The notes under the pieces are model-generated. The model did not search any database. It had not been told where the DNA came from and saw only the letters and a list, made by a program, of their open reading frames with translations. A stretch of 64,000 nt of DNA from Euclidia mi (lineage: Eukaryota; Arthropoda; Insecta; Lepidoptera; Erebidae): NCBI GenBank assembly GCA_944739405.2, contig OX123185.2:7065840-7129839 (forward strand), written 5' to 3'. This document shows, one piece after another, positions 55,298 through 64,000 of this stretch (position 1 is its first letter; every line of letters starts with the position of its first letter). Made by a program: the position numbers and the translations under genes.

Positions 55298-55303
55298 TTT
55301 TAT
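55298..55303 (-). promoter_or_regulatory. Poly(A) signal AATAAA
   Basis: AATAAA on the minus strand, 29 nt beyond the stop codon of the small gene at 55332. Spacing is short but plausible for an insect transcript. Confidence 0.45.
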
Positions 55304-55331
55304 TTTCTAAAATGGCAATTTTGTTGGTTGT

Positions 55332-55752
55332 TTAAATGTCTCTGTAATATATTCCGTGTCCGTGGTTTCCGATGTCATAATACTCTTCGTTTTGTTCTTC
55401 GTAACCGATGTTGGCATGTCCATAGTTGGACTGATCCTGGTTGCCGTGGGCAGGGCCGTATTTGCCGTGGCCATAGTATGCCTGTTTAGTTTCTTCCTTT
55501 TTCGGTTTTGGCAGGTACGGGTTATGGTAGGGATCGGCATTCAAGCTGTGGAGAAGATTCCACTTAAAAACTCCAATCTTGTTTGTAGCAATGTAGGAGT
55601 TATTTTTTTTCCTTCTGCGACTTTAACATTAATAAGGCAATTATACTTAATCCATAATCGAGCTAATTTTCTGTCATATCTGGATTAAAAACCAGATCTA
55701 AAGTTTTTTTATGCAACTGAGATAACGCTAAGACGATGACAATCAAATTCAT
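55332..55752 (-). CDS. Candidate small secreted Gly/Tyr/His-rich peptide (2 exons, 82 aa)
   Basis: Proposed exon 1 is 55752-55718 (ATG, residues MNLIVIVLALS), exon 2 is 55545-55332. The 172-bp intron runs GT (55717) to AG (55546), with acceptor TTCTCCACAG, and the frame is continuous across it. The product has a short hydrophobic N-terminus resembling a signal peptide, then DPYHNPYLPKPKKEE and a Y-G-H-G/N-Y-G-H repeat-like region ending GIYYRDI. TAA is followed by AATAAA. The donor GTTGCA is weak, so the first exon could be wrong or the gene decayed. It is the only candidate host gene here; family and function are unknown, although secreted cuticle-, silk- or immune-type peptides have such composition. 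Confidence 0.5.
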
Positions 55753-55987
55753 TGTCTAAAACACACTTTTGAAATAGGTTATCAACTGTAGATCTTGGAA
55801 GGTTGACGCTGATTGAATAATAACTTTTTTTACAATAATTACAATAATTTTTAGTGACCCTGACAGCTAAGCCATGGGTTCGATTACCATCAGCTTACTA
55901 GCAAATATAAACTACGCGGAGTAAATGCAACGTTATGACGTTCAGCATATGACCGGAAATAGTTCGAACATTGTAAAATGAGCAATT

Positions 55988-56065
55988 TTTAATAGACTCA
56001 CGCCTGTATCCCCGAAGGGGTCGGCAGAGGTGTAATATAACACCCATATTTTGCCATGTATTATA
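55988..56065 (-). repeat. SINE-A 3' fragment
   Basis: GACTCACGCCTGTATCCCCG, GGTCGGCAGAGGTGTAATAT as in the tail of 28846. The head and body are missing. Confidence 0.75.
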
Positions 56066-56089
56066 CATAATTATAAACCTTCATTCCTC

Positions 56090-56144
56090 GTCCTTTCATT
56101 TTCTTTCATCTTTTCTTATTTTTTAAGAGCCTAAAGCATGGGTT
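56090..56144. repeat. 55-bp block shared with 12691-12745
   Basis: Identical to the block described at 12691; flanking sequence differs. Confidence 0.8.
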
Positions 56145-56154
56145 TACCAGAACT

Positions 56155-56575
56155 CGTTAGTTTTGTCATTTGATTACTGAGTTCCTATTGCCAAATTTCA
56201 ATTCCATCATGAGATCAGCTCTATTTCTTAAAATTTTTTCATTGTCATCCATTTTACATACGTATACAAAATTTCAGCTCAATCGGTAACCGGGAAGTGG
56301 ATCAAATTTACTTGAGAGATTGATTTCAGATATCGGGATAGGTGAAAATAAACAAAAATGACCATAAAATAAAAACCACTGGGCCTACCTGAATAAATTT
56401 TTTATGGGACTAATTCGAAACTATTCCACATCAAACAATTTTTTGTTTGATGCGGAATAGTTTCGTCAGAATCACGTAAATCGGTTCAGAAACCTTGGCA
56501 CATACATACAAAAAAAATATATACCGGCCGTATTGAGAACCTCCTCCTTTTTTGAAGTCGGTTTATAAATAAATA
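56155..56575. repeat. Dispersed repeat ending CCTCCTCC-TTTTTTGAAGTCGG
   Basis: Contains TTCCATCATGAGATCAGCTC, AATTTCAGCTCAATCGGTAA, CCGGGAAGTGGATCAAA, a 22-bp hairpin at 56416-56465, and the end GAACCTCCTCCTTTTTTGAA. The first part recurs, diverged, at 57650-57920. I recall this as a very common lepidopteran repeat of unclear class. Confidence 0.65.
56416..56465. repeat. 22-bp hairpin with one mismatch
   Basis: Arms 56416-56437 and 56444-56465 (CGAAACTATTCC, then CATCAAACA) around a 6-nt loop, inside the dispersed repeat above. Confidence 0.8.
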
Positions 56576-57649
56576 TTATCACCGCACAGCTATACCTACT
56601 GAAGCTACTGTGTGCTATTAGGAATTTCTTTAATAACCTACATTTTACTCTCTTCGGGAAATAAAATAGAAGTTGAATGTACGTTTAAAAATCTACAGAT
56701 TTCGAAGCTACAGCATATGCAAAAGCGGGCAACATCTAGTACTATATAGAATCTTATCTAACGCGAGTGGAACCGCGAGGCATAACTCGCCATACATACT
56801 GGAAACTATGTAAGCAATAAAGTTTAGGAGCTATAATTAAGCTCGAACTCGGTTAAGTTGTTTCATAAGAAGCTGTTTAAACTGAAACTACTTCGGAATA
56901 TGCAGCTAGGTAATTGTTTAACACTCAGAGTCGTATGGTCGGATTTACGATATTTATTTAGTTTCTGGTGAATATTATATTTCCAGATTTATTTCGTAGT
57001 TTCCTTTTCTTTTACTTTTTCTGTGAGAGTGGTTCTATCACAGACCACCTACCCCACGAGTCCCGTAAACTTAACCAATTTCTAGGCAAACTATTCTGTG
57101 AAACTTTGAGGAATGAGACGTACGCGGGCGGCGCGGGCACAGTCAAATTCTTTATACTGTGGCGCGGGTGACGTCACGTACGATGGGTAATACGGATGTA
57201 GGCATGTCAATATTGTTTATCGATAAATCACATTTGGTATGCCTACATTTAGTTGATCCAAGAATGCCAAGAAAATAAAAACAATAATCCTAGCAAAAGT
57301 TTTTATTTTGAAATATGAATTTATACGAATATTATAAAGAGGCAGATTTAGTTTGTTTTATTTGAAAGCGCTAATCTCAGTTCCTATTTATTCGATATTA
57401 ATAGGATCAGATTTAAATAGTTCAAACAAAACAAACGCAGTTGAATGATGATATAACAGATAAAAATTAAAATCACAATTAAAGATTTAATTTGTTTGAT
57501 TTGACAAGATATTTTTGCATTAGATGGCCCGTTTATTGAAGGAAGGCTATAAGCTATTATAGGCATCAAGCAACTACTCAAAGGAGCGTAACCAGTTTCC
57601 CAATTTGTTGACATTCATGGTTTATGCGTTCCTTTAGGTATTCAAAAAT
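56576..57649. other. No gene seen
   Basis: Mostly AT-rich; a GC-rich patch near 57115-57180 (ACGCGGGCGGCGCGGGCACA) is not part of a convincing frame. Confidence 0.4.
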
Positions 57650-57920
57650 TACTCAGTTCCTATAGTCATCTTCCAGCTCCATCATCAGACCCTGGTTACC
57701 ATCTAGAACCGAAGTACTCGTCAAGACAAATGAAACAAGCCCATACTCGATGGGGCTGTGCCGTTTAATTACCGAGTTCCTATCCCTTACGGTTCCATCA
57801 TCAGATCAGCTCCATGTCATAATAATTTTACATTGTCATCCGATTTACATATGCATGTTAAATTTCAGCTCATTTGGTAACCGGGAAGTGCATCAAATTC
57901 AACTTGCAAGATTTGATTAC
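57650..57920. repeat. Diverged copy of the 56155 repeat
   Basis: TTCCAGCTCCATCATCAGAC and TTCCATCATCAGATCAGCTC appear twice in succession, followed by AATTTCAGCTCATTTGGTAA and CCGGGAAGTGCATCAAA, as in 56155-56340. Confidence 0.65.
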
Positions 57921-58589
57921 TGACAAACAGGTGAAACTACCTAAATAAAAGCTTGTAATAATAAAATACCTAACAGTTCTTTTTTGCAGGCTGTATTTTT
58001 ATTTACATTCACCTGTCTAATTTATTAAATTTTTGATTTGAAATTAATTATTCTAATCCATAAAAATCTCTGTATTAGAAATCGATAAATATCGAACAAT
58101 CAGTAAGTTTTCTTCGCATCTCTACTTACACGTAAGAGAGAGATAGTCTGTAATTATAGCGTGTTAGACAAGGACAACCACTGATTCAGTACTTATAAGC
58201 AACCATTATTACTAGAACTCTGGTCAGTACTGTTAAATAATTTTAAAATAAATGTTGTACTTACCGGTGAAATGTGATATTATCTTTTTTGAAGTTATTA
58301 TTTCGACTGTTACTCCCACACAACTTTATAGCACAATTGGGCATTGTTTTCGTATATTACCTACTATTTTGTTTTAATACAGTATAAACCCTGTTTACGT
58401 ATCTGTTTCCTGGTCGCTACTGAACGAGCGCGGGTTTGTGCTCAAAGATATAGGTGCATTTTCACATATGCGCGGCAGACAACGGTGCCGTTCTATTGCA
58501 AGTCTCGTGGGGTAGGTGGTCTGTGGGTTCTATGGTCATCTTTGATATCGAACTTTTTAGGAAGCTCGATGGCCTTATGAATCTTGTTT
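57921..58589. other. No gene seen
   Basis: AT-rich. A consensus-like splice donor (GTAAGTA on the minus strand at about 58266), with CTATAAAG about 60 nt upstream of it, is the only gene-like signal; no coding exon could be attached. Confidence 0.3.
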
Positions 58590-58720
58590 TGAGTCAGGTA
58601 CCGGAACGGACGGCTTTGCCTGCACTCTGCAACACGGCAGCGCTCCGATGTAATCGCCACAAGCGGTCACCTATCCAAGTTTTAACCTATTCCAACGTTG
58701 TTTGGCTTTGCTGAACTATT
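58590..58720 (-). repeat. Second 5S-like dispersed repeat copy
   Basis: Shares GGTCACCTATCCAAGT, CTCCGATGTAATCGCCA and the GGCTTTGCCTGC block with 8723-8940, with a decayed 3' part. Confidence 0.4.
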
Positions 58721-59641
58721 GAGAACGACATGTAGAGACATAATGTGAGTTCTCACTACTATTTTGCTGTATTTTATTTAGAAATTGTGAATTTCATATA
58801 TAAGGCACATTTTTATTTACAGTTGATTTTTGGGTAGATATACAGAGCAGAGGTCACAGTAAACGCAACAATGCAGGAAGTTTAACCAAAGTCCTGCTCG
58901 CTTGCCAAGTGTGCAAGAACTCTCGAACATGCAGGTGTTCTCACAATCATTTCTTTTACGCTGCTTGTTAGCTATTAAACATAATATTACATGGGTAGCT
59001 GCTAGGATGTGAAAATTCTGTAACTATATTATTGAAACTATATATTTGAAAAAAAAACTATTTATTTTTAATCAAAGACTGACACGTCAATTTTACTAGG
59101 GCATCTTCAACACTCATCTAGCACTCAACTGAAAAATACTAAGGCATCGTGTCGATATGCCAGTGTGTAGTAGTCCTTACCCTCTCGGCAACTCCGCTAG
59201 TTCCGAGATTCCAGTAACATTCAACCATAACTTCAGTGTTAGTTACATAGTTAATATAAACTGTTGGCTCGAGAGCCTCGACTCTCTACAATACATCCTC
59301 TCAATATTCGACGATTTACTTCCTTCTTAGCAATTTCTACTAAACTCGTAACCAAGAAGCTAGAATTCCAATTTACAACTTCATTGGTTTTCCAAGGAAT
59401 TGCCATTTCGATTTAGAAAAATAATAAAGTATCGTCTTCATAAACTGTGCCGCTGAGTTTATTATAAATTTTACATCATAAGTAAGAATCCCGAGAATTT
59501 TAATTCTCAAGATGGACGGAACGTTGTGCAGTTTTCAACCCCCAGCGCAAATAGGGTAGTGTTATTAGTTTAGCGTATATATGTATGTGGCATCGAAGCT
59601 TTTAAATGATTAAATCGATTATGATACTGTTTATTTTTTTA
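58721..59641. other. No gene seen
   Basis: AT-rich; a decayed CCAAGTGTGCAAG..CATGCAGGTGTTCTCAC stretch at 58902-58950 is a SINE-B body remnant. Otherwise featureless. Confidence 0.4.
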
Positions 59642-59690
59642 TCGCCGAAGGGGTAGGCAGAGGTGTAATATTACACCCACTGGTTCGGCG
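59642..59690 (-). repeat. SINE-A 3' fragment
   Basis: CGCCGAAGGGGTAGGCAGAG and GTGTAATATTACACCCAC as in the SINE-A tail; the rest is missing. Confidence 0.65.
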
Positions 59691-59899
59691 TTACACCGAA
59701 ACCGTATGGTTCCTAGTCGATTTGGGAAGGATTAATATTGTGGACTGTAGGATGGCGGTTCTTCGGCGACTAGGAAATGAGGGAAAGCGGAAAAGGTGTG
59801 AGTGGGTATAGGATATTCTAAGGATGCTGAAGGATGAGGGCACACCTACCTTGTACGTCAGTCCTCTTTCCTTGCAAATGGCAGCCTCCTGGTGTCTTC

Positions 59900-60211
59900 G
59901 AGAATCCTGAAGCTGTTTGAATCACTCCACTACACAAATCACTTTCACTCGCAGGCGGTTTGTTATTTTTTTGTTATAAAGCGGGAGCGGTAAAATTATG
60001 GCGATGCGGTACAGTTCGTCGCGACGCGGATTATTCTAGACTGTCTCTCGCGTCGATGATCGCGGCGACCAATCCGCGAAAGGCGTGCCCCTTCTAGGGA
60101 TGGGATAGACAGGGACGGAAACAAAAGGCATCGCTCGCATTGGACAAGCAGCGACGAACCATTGACGTTGACATAATTAAGTAGCAATGGAAAGGATAGA
60201 TGGCGCTACCA
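59900..60211 (-). mobile_element. Possible 3' LTR of the BEL/Pao relic
   Basis: On the minus strand a purine-rich tract (GGGCCGGGGGGATA) precedes TGGTAGCGCCATCTATCC, a layout expected for a polypurine tract followed by an LTR start. No second LTR lies in the window, so the far end cannot be set. Confidence 0.35.
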
Positions 60212-60430
60212 TATCCCCCCGGCCCTAAAGGGTTGCCTTTAAAAGAAATAGAATTGAACTTAGCTATGTTGGGTGTACTACCGCATAACCCATCAATAGG
60301 CTAAGACAGCGATATGATAATAAAATTACCTAATCTGAATTAACTTTAGCGAAAACTACAAACGCAATAATAGCGAAAACTACAAACTAAATACTTAAAC
60401 TAAGAGGTAGATCCAACTTCAGGCTAGATC

Positions 60431-61222
60431 TCACTGAGTTGGAAGCGGACAGAGACGTACAACAGGGCGCACGTAGCTCCCCTTCGCGGTTTTTACGGTA
60501 ACAACGCGGGTTGTACCGTCCTTGGAAGTATGCTGTTTCTCTACGATGGCTAACGGCCATGAAAGCGGCGGAGCATTATCATGTATTATGACGACCAACG
60601 TACCCTCCTGTATAGGGGATGCAGGACTATTCCACTTGGATCTAGCCTGAAGCTGGTGTAGATATTACGCACGCCAGCGCCGCCAGAACGACTGCACGAG
60701 TTTATCCAGCAGAGTATGTCTCTGGAGCAAGCTTGAAGAGTCTGCTTCAGGAGCCGGAAATGACGATAATGGCACTGTGTTCAGAAAATGTGCAGGGCTT
60801 AACGCGGGTGGTTCTGCAGGGTCACTACTCAATGCCGTGAGCGGACGCGAGTTGATCAGTGCCTCGACTTGTGCAAGGACAGTTAAAAGCTCTTCGTAAG
60901 AGAGGATCTGTTGACCTATAACTTTGAAGAGATGCGTTTTAATTACTTTGACCATGCTTTTCCAACATCCACCGAAATGTGGAGACGCTGGCGGAATAAA
61001 CTTCCAGTCAATATAATTTATGGAAAGTTCCTCCTGAAGACGAGTACGATAACCCGCAACGTGATTGAAACAAGTAGCGGGAACAAGTTCAATCAATTTA
61101 CTAACGCGGTTGGCGACAAAAATCTGCCAGCGGTGAGGAGATGAATTAATCCAAGCGAGCACTACTTTGGAGTCAGAAAATGCGTATATTCTATTAATAG
61201 GGTAGTGGGGCAAAACTGTGTC
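60431..61222 (-). pseudogene. BEL/Pao pol relic: RNase H part fused to integrase, one nonsense codon
   Basis: First part (from 61222): IYAFSDSKVVLAWINSSPHR, WQIFVANRVSKLIELV, the RNase H-like region of BEL/Pao pol. At about residue 50 it joins in frame to the integrase core and C-terminus (FIPPASPHFGGCWKSMVK, EALINSRPLTALSSDP, SPAHFLNT), so several hundred codons are deleted. A TAA at 60665-60667 follows WRA, after which the same frame continues (EGTLVVIIHDNAPPLSWPLA and a final PLPTQ) to TGA at 60431. The left flank (61222) is the 3' end of the LINE below, which interrupts the element. Non-functional. Confidence 0.85.
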
Positions 61223-61224
61223 AT

Positions 61225-64000
61225 TTCATTTCATTTCATTTCATTTATTTATTCAAACAATTTACATTGTGTCGAACATTAGGTCGGTACTTACAAAATA
61301 AAGTGACAGTAAATAATTCACAAGCAAAACAACAAGTACATACATTTTAAAGCTAAAATAAAATAATCAATCCAATTAATTAAAAAAATGACTACAAATT
61401 ATAATTAAATTAAATGTCAAAGTAATGTCAGATTATAATGCCAAATGGAACGTTATGTCAGATGGTAAGCCAAGTCATACAATAGGTAGTCTAAGTCAAA
61501 ATCGATTTAATAATTAATATAGTTAATAACTGGATATTTTAAGTAAATTAGTTATTTTTTGTCATGTAACGTAAAATCCGATACAGAGTAAAAACACTTT
61601 TCCAACAAGAAGGATTTTAATTTGTTTTTAAATAAATGAGGGCTGTAAATTAATAATTTCAGATTTGTTGGTAACCTATTAAACAATCCCACTGCTTGAT
61701 ACCCGGAGCAATGCCTAACTATTTGTATATTTGGTGATATCTTGTGTTTAAGCTCCTTCCTTCTTGTACTTTCTCGTATCTTACGTTCCTCTTGTGATTC
61801 ATATTGATGAATGTACTTAGCAAAGTGCGTTAGTATAACTAAAATATATAAACTTGGCACGGTTAATATTTGTAATTCTTTAAAATGGTCTCTGCATGAG
61901 TCTCTTTGTGAGATTCTTACAATAGTCCTTATAGCACGTTTCTAAGACAAACGCCTTCCGACAGTTATAATTGTAGCTGTTACCCCAAAGCATGATGCTA
62001 TATCTTAATCTAGATTCCACCAATGCATAATATATAGTCTTTAGTTGCCTAAGACCCAAAATATCTCTCAGGCTCCTAAGTGCATAGCACGCTGATGAAA
62101 TTGAAGAGTCAATTGCGGCTAGCTCATGTTTCCAATTTAAAGTAACGTCTATGATGATCCCTAAGAACTTCGCTGTGTCAACTAATTCAATCTTGTCCCC
62201 TTTGATATGTACATCTAAATCGTCAGTAATGCGAGTTGTAGCCTTGAATAAAATTATGTTAGTCTTACTGGTGTTTAGTAAAAGGCTATTGGCTGAAAAC
62301 CAGTCGCAGAGATTTTCGAGGCATTTATTTATAGTTTTGCTCAATTCTTCTAAGTCATTTGCCCCAATTATTATATTCGTATCATCGTATCATCTGCAAA
62401 GACAACGAGTTTTGCATCGGGCTGAGCGTTATGCATAAAGTTTAACAGGTCATTTGTAAATATAATAAAAAGTATTGGTCCTAAAATTGAGCCTTGGGGA
62501 ACACCACGTTGAATATTTGTAATCCTAGACGCATGAACAACTTCGTGATTAGTTTCGTCGATGCTTTTTATTTCAACGAACATTCGTCTATTTTTAGGTA
62601 GGACTTTATAAGTAGTGAAGCTTTGCCTCTGACACCATAATATTCAAGTTTTGTGAGTAGTAAATCATAATCTATCGTATCAAAAGCAGAGCTGAGGTCG
62701 ATGAGTAACCCAGCCACTTTCAATTTGTTATTAATTTTATTAATTATGTCATTAATGAGATTGTTTATTGCATCTGAGCAATCTACACCTTTCTGGTATC
62801 CAAATTGTCTTAAATTAATTATTTTGTTCATATTTAAATGAATCATCAGTCTATGTTTAATTATTTTTTCAAATACTTTTGATAAAGTTGGCAAAAGGGA
62901 TATGGGTCGGTAGTTTTTCGGATCAGTCTTACAGCCTTTTTTAAATATTGGAACTACTTTAGCCAATTTGAACTGGTCCGGAAATACCGCCTCTTCAAAA
63001 CATTTATAAAAAAATACAAATAAAGGCACTGCTAAGGAGTCTATATTATCCTTCAGGATTGAAATCGGTAAGTCATCAAAACCGCAAGATTTTTTATTGG
63101 CCACCTTACTAACAATCTTGGCGACTTCAGACGGCGTTGTTGGACAGAAAATTAAATCATTTTCTACTCTATTAGTCGTGTCCGATAAAAAAGCCTTTGC
63201 CCTTTCCTTTTCATTGCTACCCAAAGACGATTTGAACACAAAACTGTCAATGAAATGATCGGCGACTTGCTGGGGATCAGTTATCAATTTATTGTTCACT
63301 TTTATGTTAAGAGTCCTACTTAACCTATTTTTTATTTTATTTGTACTTTCGTTTACCAGTTTCCAGGTCTGTTTAGTTATATTTGTTGCGGTATTTAATT
63401 TATTTATTATGGCCATCTTTTTGGCTTGTTGAATGACTCTTCTATAAATTCTAATATAATTGTTTTTATATTTTATAAGACTGGTATTATTTAACGCAAC
63501 TGAACATAGTACTCTTTTCATTTTACTTGAAACTATAACCCCCCTTGTAATCCACTTTATTGTTGTGTTTTTAGAAGGATTTATTTTAATTAACTTCTTT
63601 GGATAATAATGCTGGAATGCTTTATCCAGGCTATTAATAAAGCTATTTATTCCTATATTGGTCCAATTTTTATTACTAATATAATTCTTAAAGGCAACAC
63701 TATTTTTATGATTAAATATTCTTTTTTTTATTATTATTGTTTGTTCAGAGCTTTTAGATTTCCTATTGATTTTCTCAAGAAGTACATTACAAAATAGTCC
63801 AGCATGACCGTCTGCCAAACCATTGTGATCAACAGAACACCGATCTATGTCTTCATCGGAAATATTGGTGATTATGTTGTCTAAACATGAATAAGCATTG
63901 TTCCGAATAAAAGTGGGAGTTTTTATTAGGTATCGAAAATTATAACATTTCAGAATACTTAAGAATTCAGCAGATTTTTTACTCTCAACTAGTACGTCAA
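61225..64000 (-). mobile_element. Jockey-clade LINE, runs off the window edge
   Basis: Minus-strand EN-RT element whose 5' part lies beyond 64000. Its 3' end is an (AAATG)n repeat at about 61225-61250, directly against BEL/Pao coding sequence, so it inserted into that element. 3' UTR spans 61551-61250. Confidence 0.85.
61552..64000 (-). pseudogene. Jockey-clade LINE ORF2, partial, three frame disruptions
   Basis: Open from the window edge to 62568: the end of the endonuclease (VESKKSAEFLSIL, NNAYSCLDNIITNI, VDHNGLADGHAG), linker, then RT with DPKNYRPISLLPTLSKVFEK and motif A GLLIDLSSAFDTID. Disruptions: a 1-nt loss in an A-run near 62585; an 8-bp tandem duplication (GATGATAC) immediately after FADDT near 62380-62393; a 1-nt loss near 61942. 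Between them: RGVPQGSILGPILF, FADDT, FLGIIIDVTLNWKHEL, IMLWGNSYNYN and the C-terminus VRHCSGYQAVGLFNRLPTNL, ending CFYSVSDFTLHDK. Inactive as it stands. Confidence 0.88.

Noticed and set aside
57921..58420. CTATAAA plus GTAAGT donor as a promoter and first exon of the small peptide gene
   Set aside because: No ATG or coding exon could be joined to it, and a closer in-frame start exists at 55752.
59700..59915. Possible Harbinger transposase remnant (RRLGNEGKRKRCEWV-stop-DILRMLKDEG)
   Set aside because: One stop and only a vague motif resemblance; too weak to annotate.

Overview
The window is eukaryotic, repeat-dominated and AT-rich. Everything recognisable points to an insect, most likely a moth or butterfly (Lepidoptera): several tRNA-headed SINE families typical of that order, RTE, Jockey-like, CR1-like and R4/Dong LINEs, a BEL/Pao relic, a Penelope-like fragment and PIF/Harbinger-type MITEs. 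There is no operon structure, no CRISPR array and no rRNA or functional tRNA gene. The species call is inference; I could not run a database search.

Layout. 1-13 kb: SINE pieces, an 875-bp DNA element inserted in a SINE, a GC-rich poly(A) retroposon with a perfect 12-bp target duplication, a 1.4-kb DNA element with about 430-bp inverted repeats, and two MITEs flanked by TAA or TTA. 13.2-25.4 kb: a head-to-tail tandem duplication of a 6-kb block whose right end lies inside a LINE-in-LINE nest (RTE inside a Jockey-like element); copy B carries an extra 217-bp MITE that copy A lacks. 26-30 kb: SINE clusters and a long hairpin. 30.2-35.7 kb: an apparently complete CR1-like LINE on the minus strand, with a PHD-finger/FP25-like ORF1, an EN-RT ORF2 and an unexpected open frame filling the gap between them. 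36-39.5 kb: mostly featureless. 39.6-41.6 kb: a 5'-truncated but open LINE with a restriction-like endonuclease. 42-45.5 kb: LINE fragment, MITE and Penelope-like fragment. 46-51.6 kb: a LINE whose ORF1 is split by a 3.5-kb element containing a SINE, OTU and endonuclease relics and a 315-bp tandem array, and whose ORF2 has lost its reverse transcriptase in frame. 51.6-54 kb: R4/Dong-clade RT relic. 55.3-55.75 kb: the only candidate host gene, a small two-exon secreted Gly/Tyr/His-rich peptide. 56-60 kb: dispersed repeats. 60.4-61.2 kb: BEL/Pao pol relic, interrupted by a Jockey-clade LINE that runs off the right edge.

How parts work together. ORF1/ORF2 pairs are the RNA-binding and EN/RT halves of LINEs. 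One SINE family ends in the same 3' tail as the RTE LINE in this window, which suggests its mobilising partner. The MITEs are non-autonomous and no complete transposase gene is present. Many elements are nested, so relative insertion order can be read directly: SINE before DNA element (2.4-3.6 kb), Jockey before RTE before tandem duplication (24-26 kb), SINE and duplication before MITE (24.1 kb), BEL before LINE (61.2 kb).
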